DNA of 64,000 nucleotides from Pseudomonas sp. SJZ079 (GTDB taxonomy: Bacteria > Pseudomonadota > Gammaproteobacteria > Pseudomonadales > Pseudomonadaceae): positions 124,001 through 188,000 of the forward strand of contig NZ_VIUH01000001.1 in NCBI RefSeq assembly GCF_007993865.1, written 5' to 3'. The position numbers and the translations under genes were made by a program. The notes below the pieces were generated by a model. It was given only the letters and a program-made list of their open reading frames with translations, ran no database searches and had not been told where the DNA came from. Below are positions 1 through 11,277 of the stretch, in pieces. The stretch's first letter is position 1, and each line of letters opens with the position of its first letter.

Positions 1-618
1 GTCCAGACTCCAGATCTCGCCATTGGCGAACACCGGCACCTTGACCGCCTCCTGCACCCGCGCCACCCACTCCCAGTGTGCCGGTGGCTTATAGCCCTCG
101 ACCTTGGTCCGCGCATGTACCACCAGTTGCCCGGCGCCGCCCTCGGCCAAGGCCTGCGCGCACTCCAGGGCATAGTCTTTATGATCGAAGCCCAGACGCA
201 TCTTGGCGGTGACCGGAATGGCGGCCGGAACCGTGCGCCGTACTTCACGCACGATGGCATGCAGCAACTCCGGCTCCTTCAGCAGCACCGCACCGCCGCG
301 TGACTTGTTCACGGTCTTGGCCGGGCAGCCGAAGTTGAGGTCGATCACCGGCGCGCCGAGGGTGCAGGCAAACGCCGCGTTATCTGCCAGGCATTGCGGG
401 TCGGAACCGAGAAACTGCACGCGCAGCGGCGTCCCGGCCGCCGTCTGCGCTGCGCTGAACAATTCCGGAGCGAGTTTCTGGTAGGTCGTGGCCGGCTGCA
501 CCCGTTCGGTCACCCGGATAAATTCGGTCACGCACCAGTCGATACCACCTACCCGCGTCAGCACATCACGGAGGATCTCGTCGACCAAACCCTCCATGGG
601 TGCCAGGGCAATCTGCAT
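1..618 (-). CDS. dusC: tRNA-dihydrouridine(16) synthase DusC (3' part lies outside the window)
   Basis: FMN-dependent enzyme that reduces a uridine in the tRNA D-loop to dihydrouridine. The 206 visible N-terminal residues begin [20 protein letters not shown] and carry family marks: the APMEG flavin-site start, [18 protein letters not shown] with the catalytic-loop cysteine, and AKMRLGF. They end at ANGEIWSLD, where the window begins. The ATG at 618 is the first in frame and fits the conserved N-terminus. Pseudomonas has several Dus paralogues; the motif spacing fits DusC better than DusA, but the missing C-terminus keeps that assignment tentative. Confidence 0.85.
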   Translation of the reverse strand, partial: MQIALAPMEGLVDEILRDVLTRVGGIDWCVTEFIRVTERVQPATTYQKLAPELFSAAQTAAGTPLRVQFLGSDPQCLADNAAFACTLGAPVIDLNFGCPAKTVNKSRGGAVLLKEPELLHAIVREVRRTVPAAIPVTAKMRLGFDHKDYALECAQALAEGGAGQLVVHARTKVEGYKPPAHWEWVARVQEAVKVPVFANGEIWSLD

Positions 619-817
619 AGCTACACTCTCGAAAAAACGGCGCGTAGTGTACGCGGTGCAGCGCTGCGGATGAAATGCTCGACACGCGCCTGGTGCGCGC
701 GAACTGCTGCGATCAAGGCGTACTCGACCATAGCCTGCCAGCCTGAGCAGGCCACGGACTCACCAAAGATAGCGGGGCATTCAATACCAACGCGCCGCTT
801 CGCCTCCCGCTGTCGGA

Positions 818-1267
818 TTAGAGCTCCATCGGAAACGGCGACTGCAGCGCGCGTCCGTAACCTTCGATGAACTCGCTCGGCATGCGTTTGGGCTTGCCGC
901 TGGACAACTCGATGCAGACGAAGGTGGTCTTGGCGCGCAGCAAGGTCATACCATCCTCCGGGCGCACCAGCTGGAACCGCCGATCCATTTTCAAACGCTG
1001 ATCCGACTCGACGATCCAGGTGGCCATTTGCAACTCCTGATCCTCATAGGCACTGGCCAGATAGTCGATCTCATGCCGGAGTACCGCCATGGCGCGATCA
1101 AGCCGGCGATACTCAGTCAAATCCAATCCCAGGTATTGCGAATGCCGCCAAGCGCAGCGCTCCAGCCAACTGACATACACCGCGTTATTGGCGTGACCCA
1201 GACCGTCGATGTCATCGGCACTGACGCTGAGGTCGATAACAAATGGATTAACAAGATCCCAACTCAT
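818..1267 (-). CDS. Acyl-CoA thioesterase, hotdog fold (4HBT/YbgC-like)
   Basis: A 149-residue single-domain hotdog protein that probably hydrolyses acyl-CoA thioesters in the cytoplasm. It shows the family pattern: an early D-x-D-G-x-GHANN segment (ADDIDGLGHANNAVYVSWLE, which includes the active-site Asp region), a central HEIDYLASAYEDQEL strand and a C-terminal RAKTTFVCIEL strand. The reading frame extends upstream to 1312, but the ATG at 1267 is preceded by GGAG at good spacing and starts MSWDLVNPF, so I chose it. The acyl chain-length preference cannot be read from the sequence. It stands alone between dusC and a 470-bp gap. Confidence 0.8.
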   Translation of the reverse strand: MSWDLVNPFVIDLSVSADDIDGLGHANNAVYVSWLERCAWRHSQYLGLDLTEYRRLDRAMAVLRHEIDYLASAYEDQELQMATWIVESDQRLKMDRRFQLVRPEDGMTLLRAKTTFVCIELSSGKPKRMPSEFIEGYGRALQSPFPMEL

Positions 1268-1739
1268 TCCTAATTGCTCCAAGCTGCATACCAACTGGCA
1301 AGGCTGCACCACCGACAGGCTAATTCAAGCCCCAGCACGGAAAGGCACTGCATGCCGACCAGCCTGGGCCAATGCATCTATTGTACGCTTGCGTTGTCAG
1401 GCTCACGCACGCGAACCTGAGGCCTCGAATCATGCGCTGGCAGTCTACGACGCGCGAACAATTCTAGGCCGTGACCGCCGAGCAACTCCAGGCTAACGCT
1501 GACGAACCAACGAAGATTCGGCAGGGTCACGCCCTTGCCCGGTCGATACCGGAACGCTGCAGCCATGCGCAAGCAGGCGCCAGCCCAGGCTGCAGCCGCG
1601 CCCCTCTGAACGACTAGCGTCTCAGCCTGGGCCTTAATAGCGACATTGGCAGCGACCCGGACAGCGCGAAACGGCTGCACCGGGCCGACCCGCCCCTCCT
1701 GTGAGCCAGGGCGCTAGCTAGGCACAATCGAGCGGACAG
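1268..1739. other. 472-bp interval without a supported gene
   Basis: The only long open frame here is 1378-1680 on the minus strand (100 codons). Its composition is arginine/alanine-rich, it has no ribosome-binding site, and I recognise no motif in it. I see no tRNA, no clear terminator and no repeat. It may hold decayed coding sequence, but the sequence alone does not show what it was. Confidence 0.5.
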
Positions 1740-2579
1740 CTAAGACGCCACCGCACGCTGTGGAGCATGGCGCAGCTCGCCGAGCAACTGCAGCACCGCC
1801 TGCTGCAGGCTCGGATCGGCCAGGATCTTACGATGTCCGCCAGTTTCTACGCGCAACAGCTGGCTGTCGAACCAGGCCTCATGAATCGCCTCGGCTTCAC
1901 TGAACGGCACCACTGGATCATCCACGGCATGCACGATCAATCCCGGAAAATCCAACTGATAACGCGTTACATCGAGCTGCCCGGCGGGCATACCGGCCTT
2001 CTCCTCGACCAAACGCACGAACTGTGCTCTCGCCTGTTCCGGCAACCCCATGTAGCGGGCAAAACGCCGCAACATGGTGAGGATCCGACTCGGCGCGGCA
2101 ATACTGACCACCGCCTCGGCCCGCAGCCCCAACTGAGTGGCCAACAATGCACTAGCACCGCCCATCGAGTGCCCGATCACCGCCTTGAGCGGCGGCAACT
2201 CGGCGGCCGCTTCGAGCAGCGCGCGAGCGAATAGCACCACATTCGCCTCACGTCCCGGCGAATGACCATGCGCCGGCGCGTCCAGCGCGATCACCCCGTA
2301 GCCGGCCTGCACCAGCGCATCGATCAGCCCGGCAAACTGCGTCGGCCGCCCCTCCCAGCCATGCATCAGCAGCACGGTCGGGCCACTACCCCAGCGTAAG
2401 GCCGAGAGCCCGAAGCGCAACGTGACCCGCTCCGACCTGGCCAACAGCGGTAGTTCCCAGTCACGCGGCGGCAACGTCCGCGGCGTCATAAATTCGCGGC
2501 GCATCTTGCTCGCCACCGCATGAGGGGCCACCCAACCGACGGTGGCGTTGAATCCACGAACCCAGTTCAAGTTGCTCAT
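1740..2579 (-). CDS. Alpha/beta-hydrolase fold protein
   Basis: A 279-residue cytoplasmic serine hydrolase of unknown substrate. It has an oxyanion-hole segment LMHGWEGRPT (about 71-80), a nucleophile elbow GHSMGG with Ser138, a probable acid in HAVDDPVVP (Asp220/221) and the catalytic His in TGGHRKI (His249). The ATG at 2579 is preceded by a GGAG/GAAGG ribosome-binding site and is preferred over an in-frame upstream start at 2594. It lies 24 bp downstream of the TetR gene on the same strand, so the two are probably co-transcribed and the hydrolase is a likely target of that regulator. An esterase or lactonase role is possible but unproven. Confidence 0.82.
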   Translation of the reverse strand: MSNLNWVRGFNATVGWVAPHAVASKMRREFMTPRTLPPRDWELPLLARSERVTLRFGLSALRWGSGPTVLLMHGWEGRPTQFAGLIDALVQAGYGVIALDAPAHGHSPGREANVVLFARALLEAAAELPPLKAVIGHSMGGASALLATQLGLRAEAVVSIAAPSRILTMLRRFARYMGLPEQARAQFVRLVEEKAGMPAGQLDVTRYQLDFPGLIVHAVDDPVVPFSEAEAIHEAWFDSQLLRVETGGHRKILADPSLQQAVLQLLGELRHAPQRAVAS

Positions 2580-2603
2580 TGCCCTTCTCCTCAACCGATT
2601 GTC

Positions 2604-3143
2604 TCAAACGATTGCCGACTTCGCCGCACGCAGAACGCGGTCAGACAACTCACCGGGCCCCAACGCCCGCGCCAGCGCCAGACCACCAACCATCAACGCA
2701 ATATCGGCGAGCACGCTGGGCGCCTCCTCCGGACTCGCCGCCAACTCCGCCACCATCAGCTCCAGGTGTTCGGCCAAGGCCGCGCGAAACGCTTCGGGTA
2801 GCCGCACCAGCTCGCTCAGTGAACTGGGCAATGGACAACCTTGCTCGGTGGTATCGCGGTGCTTGCGCGATAGATAGAACGCCGCCATCAAGGTCCGCCG
2901 CTCGCGTGCCGGCAAGTCGCTATCCAACTGCTCCATCAACTCCCGGCGCCGACCGAGCAACTGCCGAAACGCCTCCAGCATCAAGGCATCCTTACTCTCG
3001 AAGTGTGCGTAGAAGCCACCCACGGTCAGCCCGGCAGCCCCCATCACCTCACCGACGCTCGGCTCGGCCGGACCGCGCTGAACCAACGCAGCAGTGGCCG
3101 CACTGAGGATGCGCTCACGGGTTTGCGCCTTCTTGTCGCTCAT
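2604..3143 (-). CDS. TetR/AcrR-family transcriptional regulator
   Basis: A 179-residue dimeric repressor. The N-terminal helix-turn-helix (about residues 8-55) reads RERILSAATAALVQRG, then VGEVMGAAGLTVGGFYAHFE and SKDALMLEAF. The VGGFYAHFESK recognition-helix end is typical of TetR proteins. The all-helical C-terminal part (about 60-179) would bind an unknown ligand. An inverted repeat at 3161-3190 just upstream is a plausible autoregulatory operator. The downstream alpha/beta hydrolase is probably in the same transcript. TetR genes beside hydrolases often control detoxification of a small molecule, but the ligand here is unknown. Confidence 0.88.
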   Translation of the reverse strand: MSDKKAQTRERILSAATAALVQRGPAEPSVGEVMGAAGLTVGGFYAHFESKDALMLEAFRQLLGRRRELMEQLDSDLPARERRTLMAAFYLSRKHRDTTEQGCPLPSSLSELVRLPEAFRAALAEHLELMVAELAASPEEAPSVLADIALMVGGLALARALGPGELSDRVLRAAKSAIV

Positions 3144-3160
3144 GCTCGCCTCCGAAAAAA

Positions 3161-3190
3161 TATTACGATTGAAATATTATGCTCGTAATA
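3161..3190. promoter_or_regulatory. Inverted repeat, likely TetR operator
   Basis: Perfect 8-bp arms TATTACGA (3161-3168) and TCGTAATA (3183-3190) are separated by 14 bp and lie in an AT-rich stretch 18-47 bp upstream of the TetR-family start codon. TetR proteins commonly bind such palindromes over their own promoter. Binding is inferred from position and symmetry only. Confidence 0.5.
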
Positions 3191-3263
3191 ATTTTAAGCA
3201 AGCGAAAACGTCTACCGCTGGTCGGCTGAGCACTTTCAAGGAAAATAGGCGGCAGAAAAAACA

Positions 3264-3292
3264 AAAGGGCCACTCCGTAAAGAGTGACCCTT
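3264..3292 (-). terminator. Second intrinsic terminator after the tRNA cluster
   Basis: A long imperfect hairpin (arms 3265-3275 and 3282-3292, one G-U pair). Read on the minus strand it is followed by a T-rich run (3256-3267). It backs up the terminator at 3293-3312. Confidence 0.6.
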
Positions 3293-3312
3293 AAAAAACC
3301 CGTAAGACGGGT
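3293..3312 (-). terminator. Intrinsic terminator of the tRNA Glu/Ala cluster
   Basis: Hairpin ACCCGT-CTT-ACGGGT followed by a T run on the minus strand, 6 bp beyond the CCA end of the last tRNA-Glu. It is well placed to end the tRNA transcript. Confidence 0.7.
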
Positions 3313-3317
3313 AAAAA

Positions 3318-3393
3318 TGGCGTCCCCTAGGGGACTCGAACCCCTGTTACCGCCGTGAAAGGGCGGTGTCCTAGGCCACTAGACGAAGGGGAC
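3318..3393 (-). tRNA. tRNA-Glu (anticodon TTC), copy 2
   Basis: A 76-nt cloverleaf with encoded CCA. Acceptor GTCCCCT pairs with AGGGGAC, the anticodon loop is CTTTCAC with TTC, and the T-arm reads GGTTCGAGTC. Identical over its full length to the copy at 3567-3642. Last gene of the Ala-Glu-Ala-Glu array in transcription order, followed by two terminators. Confidence 0.97.
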
Positions 3394-3441
3394 GAAACCT
3401 TCGAAGAACAAGGCCAGCGCGCGGCTGGCCTGTCGTGGAAT

Positions 3442-3517
<76 letters not shown>

Positions 3518-3566
3518 GGATTTAATGTCTCTCGACGCACAATGCCGAAGCACTGCGGCTGGAAAA

Positions 3567-3642
3567 TGGCGTCCCCTAGGGGACTCGAACCCCTGTTACC
3601 GCCGTGAAAGGGCGGTGTCCTAGGCCACTAGACGAAGGGGAC
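3567..3642 (-). tRNA. tRNA-Glu (anticodon TTC), copy 1
   Basis: Same 76-nt sequence as the tRNA at 3318-3393. Second gene in the minus-strand Ala-Glu-Ala-Glu array. The spacers between units differ in sequence, so only the tRNA bodies are kept identical. Confidence 0.97.
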
Positions 3643-3708
3643 GCAGATACCCTTCAAAACTCAGCCAACTCATTGAGCTGACTGTGGCAAGCCTTTCGGC
3701 TTTGAGAT

Positions 3709-3784
<76 letters not shown>

Positions 3785-3802
3785 ATCTCAAGGACGGGGC
3801 GC

Positions 3803-3831
3803 ATGTTAAGAGCGCGCCCCACCCCTGTCAA
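3803..3831 (-). promoter_or_regulatory. Sigma70 promoter of the tRNA Ala/Glu array
   Basis: A consensus -35 TTGACA (3831-3826) and a TAACAT -10 (3808-3803) are separated by exactly 17 bp. A GC-rich discriminator follows the -10. This layout is typical of strong, stringently controlled stable-RNA promoters. Transcription would start about 10-12 bp before the first tRNA-Ala. Confidence 0.75.
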
Positions 3832-3931
3832 CAACATTTTAGTCACTAAGCAGATTCTTTCTGCTGACAGAACAACCACTTACCCTATTCCACCGACAGC
3901 CGAACACAGTCGACTGCCGGCGGAGCGCCGA

Positions 3932-5413
3932 TCAGGCAATCGCCGCCAGGAGTTTTTCCCACTCTTTGTTTTCTTTCTTCGAGACGCCACCGAGCAGTTC
4001 GATGGCCTGGCGCAGGCGGAAGCGGGTGATATCCGGACCGATAATTTCCATGGCATCGAGCACCGATACCGAGCTGGCTTGACCGGTCACTGCAGCGAAC
4101 ATCAGCGGCATGGCATCGCGCAGTTTCAGCTCAAGATGCTCGACCACCGCCTGGATGCAGCCGGTGATCCGGTCCTTTTCCCACTGACGCAACGCTTCCA
4201 GCTTCCACAGGATCAACTGCATCAACTGACGCACCTGATCGGCCGAGAGTTTCTTGTGCTCGAACAGCTTGGCGTCCAGGGTCAGGCCGCCAGAAAAGAA
4301 GAAGCCGGCCAGCGGGGCGATCTGACTGAAGGTCTCGACCCGCCCCTGTACGTGCGGGGCGATCTTCATCATGTAGTCCGAGTTGAATGCCCACTGCTGC
4401 GCGCCCGCGGCAAACGCCTCGACGCTCAGTTCGCGCATCCACTGACCATTCAGCCAGGACAATTTTTCCAGGTCGAAAATGGGCCCGCCGAGCGATACCC
4501 GCTGGATATCGAAGTGTTCGATCATCTCGTCGAGGCTGAACTTCTCGCGTTCGCCAGGCATCGACCAGCCCATCCGTCCGAGGTAGTTGAGCATCGCCTG
4601 GGGCAGGTAGCCCATACGCTCGTAGAAGGTGATCGAGGTCGGGTTCTTGCGCTTGGACAGCTTGCTCTTGTCGGGATTGCGCAACAGCGGCATGTAACAC
4701 AGCTGTGGCTTGTCCCAGCCAAAGTACTCGTAGAGCAGGATCAGTTTGGGCGCCGAGGGCAACCATTCCTCGCCGCGCAACACGTGGGTGATGCCCATCA
4801 GGTGGTCATCGACCACGTTGGCCAGGAAGTAGGTCGGCAGGCCATCGGTCTTCATCAGCACCTGCATGTCCATGCGATCCCAGGGAATCTCCACCTCGCC
4901 ACGGAGCATGTCCGGTACCACACACACACCCTCGGTCGGCACTTTCATGCGCACCACATTGGGTTCGCCGGCGCTCAGACGCTGCTCTACCTCGGCAGCC
5001 GGAAGGTGCATGCAATGGCCGTCGTAGCGCGGGGTCTGCTTGGCTTCCATCTGCTCGGCGCGCAGCTGGTCCAGGCGCTCGGCACTGCAGAAGCAATGGA
5101 AGGCGTGACCCTTTTCCACCAGTTCGGCGCTGTACTGCTTGTAGATATGGCCGCGCTCACTCTGCCGATACGGGCCGTGCGGACCGCCGACATCCGGGCC
5201 TTCACTCCATTCGATACCCAGCCAACGCAAGGCGTCGTAGATCTGCTGTTCCGACTCGCGGGTCGAACGCAACTGATCGGTGTCTTCGATACGCAGGATG
5301 AATTCACCACCGTGCTGGCGAGCAAAACACAGGTTGAACAGAGCGATATAGGCGGTGCCTACGTGCGGATCACCGGTAGGCGACGGCGCGATACGAGTAC
5401 GGACGGTGGTCAT
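3932..5413 (-). CDS. gltX: Glutamate--tRNA ligase
   Basis: Class I aminoacyl-tRNA synthetase of 493 residues that charges tRNA-Glu with glutamate in the cytoplasm. It opens [20 protein letters not shown]. The HIGH-type signature is HVGT (17-20), and the KMSKS-type loop is KLSKRKNP (about 245-252). The length matches Pseudomonas GltX. The ATG at 5413 was chosen over an in-frame TTG at 5425 because it matches the conserved N-terminus and has a GAG-type ribosome-binding site. It is followed on the same strand by the tRNA-Glu/Ala array, a layout conserved in Pseudomonas. Confidence 0.97.
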   Translation of the reverse strand: MTTVRTRIAPSPTGDPHVGTAYIALFNLCFARQHGGEFILRIEDTDQLRSTRESEQQIYDALRWLGIEWSEGPDVGGPHGPYRQSERGHIYKQYSAELVEKGHAFHCFCSAERLDQLRAEQMEAKQTPRYDGHCMHLPAAEVEQRLSAGEPNVVRMKVPTEGVCVVPDMLRGEVEIPWDRMDMQVLMKTDGLPTYFLANVVDDHLMGITHVLRGEEWLPSAPKLILLYEYFGWDKPQLCYMPLLRNPDKSKLSKRKNPTSITFYERMGYLPQAMLNYLGRMGWSMPGEREKFSLDEMIEHFDIQRVSLGGPIFDLEKLSWLNGQWMRELSVEAFAAGAQQWAFNSDYMMKIAPHVQGRVETFSQIAPLAGFFFSGGLTLDAKLFEHKKLSADQVRQLMQLILWKLEALRQWEKDRITGCIQAVVEHLELKLRDAMPLMFAAVTGQASSVSVLDAMEIIGPDITRFRLRQAIELLGGVSKKENKEWEKLLAAIA

Positions 5414-5444
5414 GGCGGCTCTCAAAAATCGAAACGAGGTGAAA

Positions 5445-6365
5445 TCAAGGCGCCGATATTAACAGGCGCGCCGCCGTGGGCTCCAGCAGGCGCCCCTCTT
5501 CGACCGGCAGACTGCTCATCAGGAAATCGAGGAAAGTCTTCACCTTCATCGCCTGGAACCGCCTGGAAGGATAGACCGCATACAACTCGCCAATCGGCAG
5601 ACGCGCCTCGGGCAACAGCTCGACCAGGCGTCCGCTTTGCACCGCCTGCTCGCTGATCATGACCGGCAACCCGGCGATCCCCGCACCCGCCAATGCCGCT
5701 TCGCGGGCCAGGGTGATGTTGTTGCACGACAATACCCGCTGACAGGCTATGTGCTCATCGAGCAAGGGCCAGTAACGCGGCGAGTCCTGGGGCAAGAGAA
5801 TCGCCCTATGCCCAACCAACTCGGCCACAGTACGCGGACAGCCATGTGCCGCCAGATAAGCCGGGCTGGCGCACAGGCGTCGCCCCGTCTCGAACAGCTT
5901 GCGAGCGATCAGGGTGGAGTCCTGTGGCTGGCCGACCAGGATGACGATGTCCACGCCCTCCTCGACCGGATCGACATGCCTTGAGGTCAGCTCCACTTCG
6001 GCGCTGATCTGCGGGTACTGGCGCATGAAGTTACCCAGCACCCGGCCGAGGAACAGCTGACCAAACTCGATCGGCGCGGTGATGCGCAACAATCCGGACG
6101 GTTCCTGCTGCAGCTGCATGACCGCCTGCTCGGCCTCGGCGAAATCGAGCATGATCTGCCGGCAGCGCTCGTAATACGCCTGACCGACCTCGGTCAGACG
6201 CAGCTTGCGCGTGGTGCGATTGAGCAAACGCACACCCAGACGCTCCTCCAGCAAGGCAATCCGCCGACTGACCGTGGACTTCTGCATACCCAGGCCCTGG
6301 GCTGCCTGGGTAAAACTGTGGCACTCGACCACGCGGGTAAAGATCAGCGCATCATCCAGCCCCAT
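5445..6365 (-). CDS. LysR-family transcriptional regulator
   Basis: 306 residues. The N-terminal winged helix-turn-helix (about 1-60) reads [20 protein letters not shown] then [19 protein letters not shown]. The periplasmic-binding-like effector domain follows (about 90-295). It is divergent from an EmrA/EmrB-type efflux operon across 104 bp, the usual arrangement for a LysR protein controlling its neighbour. The effector is unknown. Its N-terminus resembles the LysR group that regulates redox and drug responses, but no specific member can be named. Confidence 0.88.
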   Translation of the reverse strand: MGLDDALIFTRVVECHSFTQAAQGLGMQKSTVSRRIALLEERLGVRLLNRTTRKLRLTEVGQAYYERCRQIMLDFAEAEQAVMQLQQEPSGLLRITAPIEFGQLFLGRVLGNFMRQYPQISAEVELTSRHVDPVEEGVDIVILVGQPQDSTLIARKLFETGRRLCASPAYLAAHGCPRTVAELVGHRAILLPQDSPRYWPLLDEHIACQRVLSCNNITLAREAALAGAGIAGLPVMISEQAVQSGRLVELLPEARLPIGELYAVYPSRRFQAMKVKTFLDFLMSSLPVEEGRLLEPTAARLLISAP

Positions 6366-6469
6366 GATTGTTCCCTATAAGCAACAAAGTTTCTGAAGTC
6401 TACTGGCTACAGGCGTGAAAGGAACACTGCTAAATTCGCTGTCACTTTGCCCGAGCTCCGAGCCCCGTC

Positions 6470-7516
6470 ATGCCTGCACAATTGAAACGCCGCCTGTTTG
6501 TCTTCTTAGCCGTGCTCGGCCTGATCGCCGCAACGCTATTCGCTCACTGGCTGTTGGTCGGGCGCTTTCTCGAAAGCACCGACAACGCCTACGTCCAAGG
6601 CGAGATCACCCGCGTGTCCAGTCAGCTCAGCGCGCGCGTCGATAAGGTGTTGGTGCAGGACAACCAGCACGTAGAACAGGGCGAACTGCTGGCCGTACTC
6701 GAAGCCGCCGACTTTCAGCTGGCACGCCAGCGCGCCCAGGCCACCCTGGCGACCCGCGAGGCCGAACTGGCCCAGGCCCAGAGCAAACTGCAGCAGCAGG
6801 GCAGCCTGATTACCGCAAGCCAGGCCGACGTCTCCGCGAGCCAGGCCAACCTGGGTCGCACGCAAATCGATCTGTCGCGCGCGCAAACCCTGCGCAAGCC
6901 TGGCTACGTGTCCGAGGAGCGGGTCACCAGCCTCGCCGCCGACAGCCGCGTGGCCCATTCACAGGTGGCCAAGGCGCAAGCCGACTTGCAAGCCCAGCGC
7001 CAGCAGATCAGTACCCTGGAAGCTGAAGTCAAGCGCCTCGAAGCGCAGATCACAAGCGCCCGCACCGACCTGGGACAAGCTGACCTCAACCTCACCCGCA
7101 CCGAAATTCATGCACCCATCAGCGGCTTTATCGGCCAGCGTGCCGCGCGCAACGGCCAATACGTGCAAAGCGGCGCCTACCTGCTGTCGTTGGTGCCGGA
7201 CCAGGACATCTGGATTCAGGCCAACTTCAAGGAAACCCAAATCGGCCGCATGCAGGCAGGGCAAAAAGCCGAACTGATCTTCGACAGCTTCCCCGATACG
7301 CCCATAGAGGCGCAGGTCGACAGCCTGTTCGCCGCATCAGGCGCACAATTCAGCCTGCTGCCACCCGACAACGCCACCGGCAACTTCACCAAGGTGGTGC
7401 AACGCATCCCGGTCAAACTGACCTTTGCCACGGATAACCCGCTCAAGGGGCAGATCCGTCCTGGCATGTCGGTAGAGGTCAAGGTCGACATCACGGCTGA
7501 TCAGCGTGGCAGCTGA
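6470..7516 (+). CDS. emrA: Membrane fusion protein of an EmrAB-type efflux pump (HlyD family)
   Basis: 348-residue periplasmic adaptor linking an inner-membrane pump to an outer-membrane channel. It has one N-terminal membrane anchor (about 8-28), then ESTDNAYVQGEITRVSSQLS, the lipoyl/barrel entry typical of EmrA. A long coiled coil rich in Ala/Gln/Arg spans about 80-195. The return barrel includes HAPISGFIGQRAARNGQYVQ. The pump gene overlaps its last 11 bp, so the two are translationally coupled. Use of the name EmrA rests on family and context, and the exported drugs are not known. Confidence 0.85.
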   Translation: MPAQLKRRLFVFLAVLGLIAATLFAHWLLVGRFLESTDNAYVQGEITRVSSQLSARVDKVLVQDNQHVEQGELLAVLEAADFQLARQRAQATLATREAELAQAQSKLQQQGSLITASQADVSASQANLGRTQIDLSRAQTLRKPGYVSEERVTSLAADSRVAHSQVAKAQADLQAQRQQISTLEAEVKRLEAQITSARTDLGQADLNLTRTEIHAPISGFIGQRAARNGQYVQSGAYLLSLVPDQDIWIQANFKETQIGRMQAGQKAELIFDSFPDTPIEAQVDSLFAASGAQFSLLPPDNATGNFTKVVQRIPVKLTFATDNPLKGQIRPGMSVEVKVDITADQRGS

Positions 7517-9056
7517 TGCCCTGATCCGCCCGACCGGCGAACCCAGCCGACGCGACTGGATTGCAGTAATGAGCGCCATGCTCGGCGCGTTCATGGCGGT
7601 GCTGGATATCCAGATCACCAATGCCTCGCTGAAGGACATCCAGGGCGCGCTGTCCGCCACCCTGGAGGAAGGCTCGTGGATCTCCACCTCCTACCTGGTC
7701 GCCGAGATCATCATGATCCCCTTGACCGCCTGGCTGGTGCAGCTGCTCTCGGCGCGGCGCCTGGCGGTCTGGGTGTCGATCGGTTTTCTCGCCTCATCCC
7801 TGCTCTGCTCGCTGGCCTGGAGCCTGGAGAGCATGATCCTGTTCCGCGCCCTACAAGGCTTTACCGGCGGCGCGCTGATTCCGCTGGCCTTCACCCTGAC
7901 GCTGATCAAGCTGCCGGAGCAGCATCGCGCCAAAGGCATGGCCCTGTTCGCCCTGACCGCGACCTTCGCTCCCTCGATCGGACCCAGCCTGGGTGGCTGG
8001 CTGACCGAGAACTTCGGCTGGGAATACATCTTCTATATCAACGTGCCGCCCGGCCTGCTGATGATCGCCGGCCTGCTCTACGGCCTGGAAAAGAAGGCAC
8101 CGCACTGGGAGCTGCTGAAAAGCACCGACTATGCCGGCATCCTCACCCTCGGACTGGGGCTAGGCTGCCTGCAGGTGTTCCTTGAAGAAGGTCACCGCAA
8201 AGACTGGCTGGAATCCAGCCTGATCGCCGGACTCGGCAGCATCGCGGCGATCAGCCTGGTGCTGTTCGTCATCCTGCAGGTGTCGCGCCCCAATCCGCTG
8301 ATCAACCTCGGCGTGCTGCGTGAGCGCAACTTCGGCCTGTCGAGTATTTCCAGCGTCGGCCTGGGCATGGGCCTGTACGGCTCGATCTATGTGCTGCCGC
8401 TGTACCTGGCGCAAATCCAGGGTTACAACGCCTTGCAGATCGGCGAGGTGATCATGTGGATGGGCGTGCCGCAGCTATTCCTGATTCCGCTGGTGCCGCT
8501 GCTGATGAAGGTGGTGTCGCCCAAACTGCTCTGCGCCTTGGGCTTCGGCCTGTTCGGCGCGGCCAGTTTCGCCTCCGGCGTGCTCAACCCGGACTTCGCC
8601 GGCGAACAGTTCAACCATATTCAAATCATCCGCGCCCTCGGCCAACCGCTGGTGATGGTGACCATCTCGCTGATCGCCACGGTCTACATCCAGCCGCAGG
8701 ATGCCGGTTCGGCCTCCAGCCTGTTCAACATCCTGCGCAACCTCGGGGGCGCCATCGGCATCGCCCTGCTGGCCACCTTGCTCGACAGCCGCGCAAAGGT
8801 GTATTTCGACTACCTGCGCGAGTCGCTGGTGCCGAGCAACCCGCAGGTCGCCGAACGCCTGGCGCTGCTTACCGACACGCTCGGTAGCCAGCAGGCGGCG
8901 CTGGGCAAACTCAGCGAAATTGCCCATCAACAGGCGGCGATCATGGCCTACAACGACGCCTTCCACTGGATTGGCATCGCCCTCGGCATCAGCATGCTCG
9001 CCGTACTGCTAACTCGACGCTTACCCGCTGGCGCCACGGGCGGCGCCGCGCACTGA
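7506..9056 (+). CDS. emrB: MFS drug exporter, DHA2 (EmrB/QacA) family
   Basis: 516-residue inner-membrane proton antiporter expected to have 14 transmembrane segments. DHA2 signs are the first helix VMSAMLGAFMAVLDIQITNA with the conserved Asp (motif D1), GSWISTSYLVAEI (motif in TM2), and FRALQGFTGGALIPLAFTL (motif B/C region). Translation probably starts at the GTG at 7506, inside the stop region of the upstream adaptor gene. An ATG at 7569 would remove part of the cytosolic lead and is less likely. No outer-membrane channel gene follows, so TolC/OprM-type partners must come from elsewhere. The 3' end faces uvrB across 15 bp. Confidence 0.87.
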   Translation: MAADALIRPTGEPSRRDWIAVMSAMLGAFMAVLDIQITNASLKDIQGALSATLEEGSWISTSYLVAEIIMIPLTAWLVQLLSARRLAVWVSIGFLASSLLCSLAWSLESMILFRALQGFTGGALIPLAFTLTLIKLPEQHRAKGMALFALTATFAPSIGPSLGGWLTENFGWEYIFYINVPPGLLMIAGLLYGLEKKAPHWELLKSTDYAGILTLGLGLGCLQVFLEEGHRKDWLESSLIAGLGSIAAISLVLFVILQVSRPNPLINLGVLRERNFGLSSISSVGLGMGLYGSIYVLPLYLAQIQGYNALQIGEVIMWMGVPQLFLIPLVPLLMKVVSPKLLCALGFGLFGAASFASGVLNPDFAGEQFNHIQIIRALGQPLVMVTISLIATVYIQPQDAGSASSLFNILRNLGGAIGIALLATLLDSRAKVYFDYLRESLVPSNPQVAERLALLTDTLGSQQAALGKLSEIAHQQAAIMAYNDAFHWIGIALGISMLAVLLTRRLPAGATGGAAH

Positions 9057-9071
9057 GCCAGCGCACAAGAA

Positions 9072-11087
<2,016 letters not shown>

Positions 11088-11184
11088 GACTAACCTCGAC
11101 AAGCGGTTGTGACGCAGCCTGACAGCCTACGTCAAACCCGGTGAAAAGCGAGTCCACGCTGTCGCGACACGCGACCCGGCTCGC

Positions 11185-11190
11185 TATACT
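11185..11190 (+). promoter_or_regulatory. Putative -10 element of the aminotransferase gene
   Basis: TATACT lies about 88 bp before the start codon at 11278. The -35 region is poor and overlaps a small inverted repeat, GTCGCG-ACA-CGCGAC (11161-11175), which might be an operator. Only the -10 match and the symmetry are seen. Confidence 0.35.
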
Positions 11191-11277
11191 AACGGCCCAT
11201 TTATGCAACCCCTAGCCCCTGTCGTAGCAAGGTGTTGCATGCTTATCCACCGCTCTTCCTTCGAGACCGCCGCAACC

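Noticed and set aside
1378..1680. 100-codon open frame in the gap after the thioesterase gene
   Set aside because: No start signal, Arg/Ala-rich composition and no motif. Kept only as part of an unassigned interval.
11088..11277. LexA box for uvrB
   Set aside because: No CTG-N10-CAG sequence with the expected AT-rich centre is visible in the divergent region.
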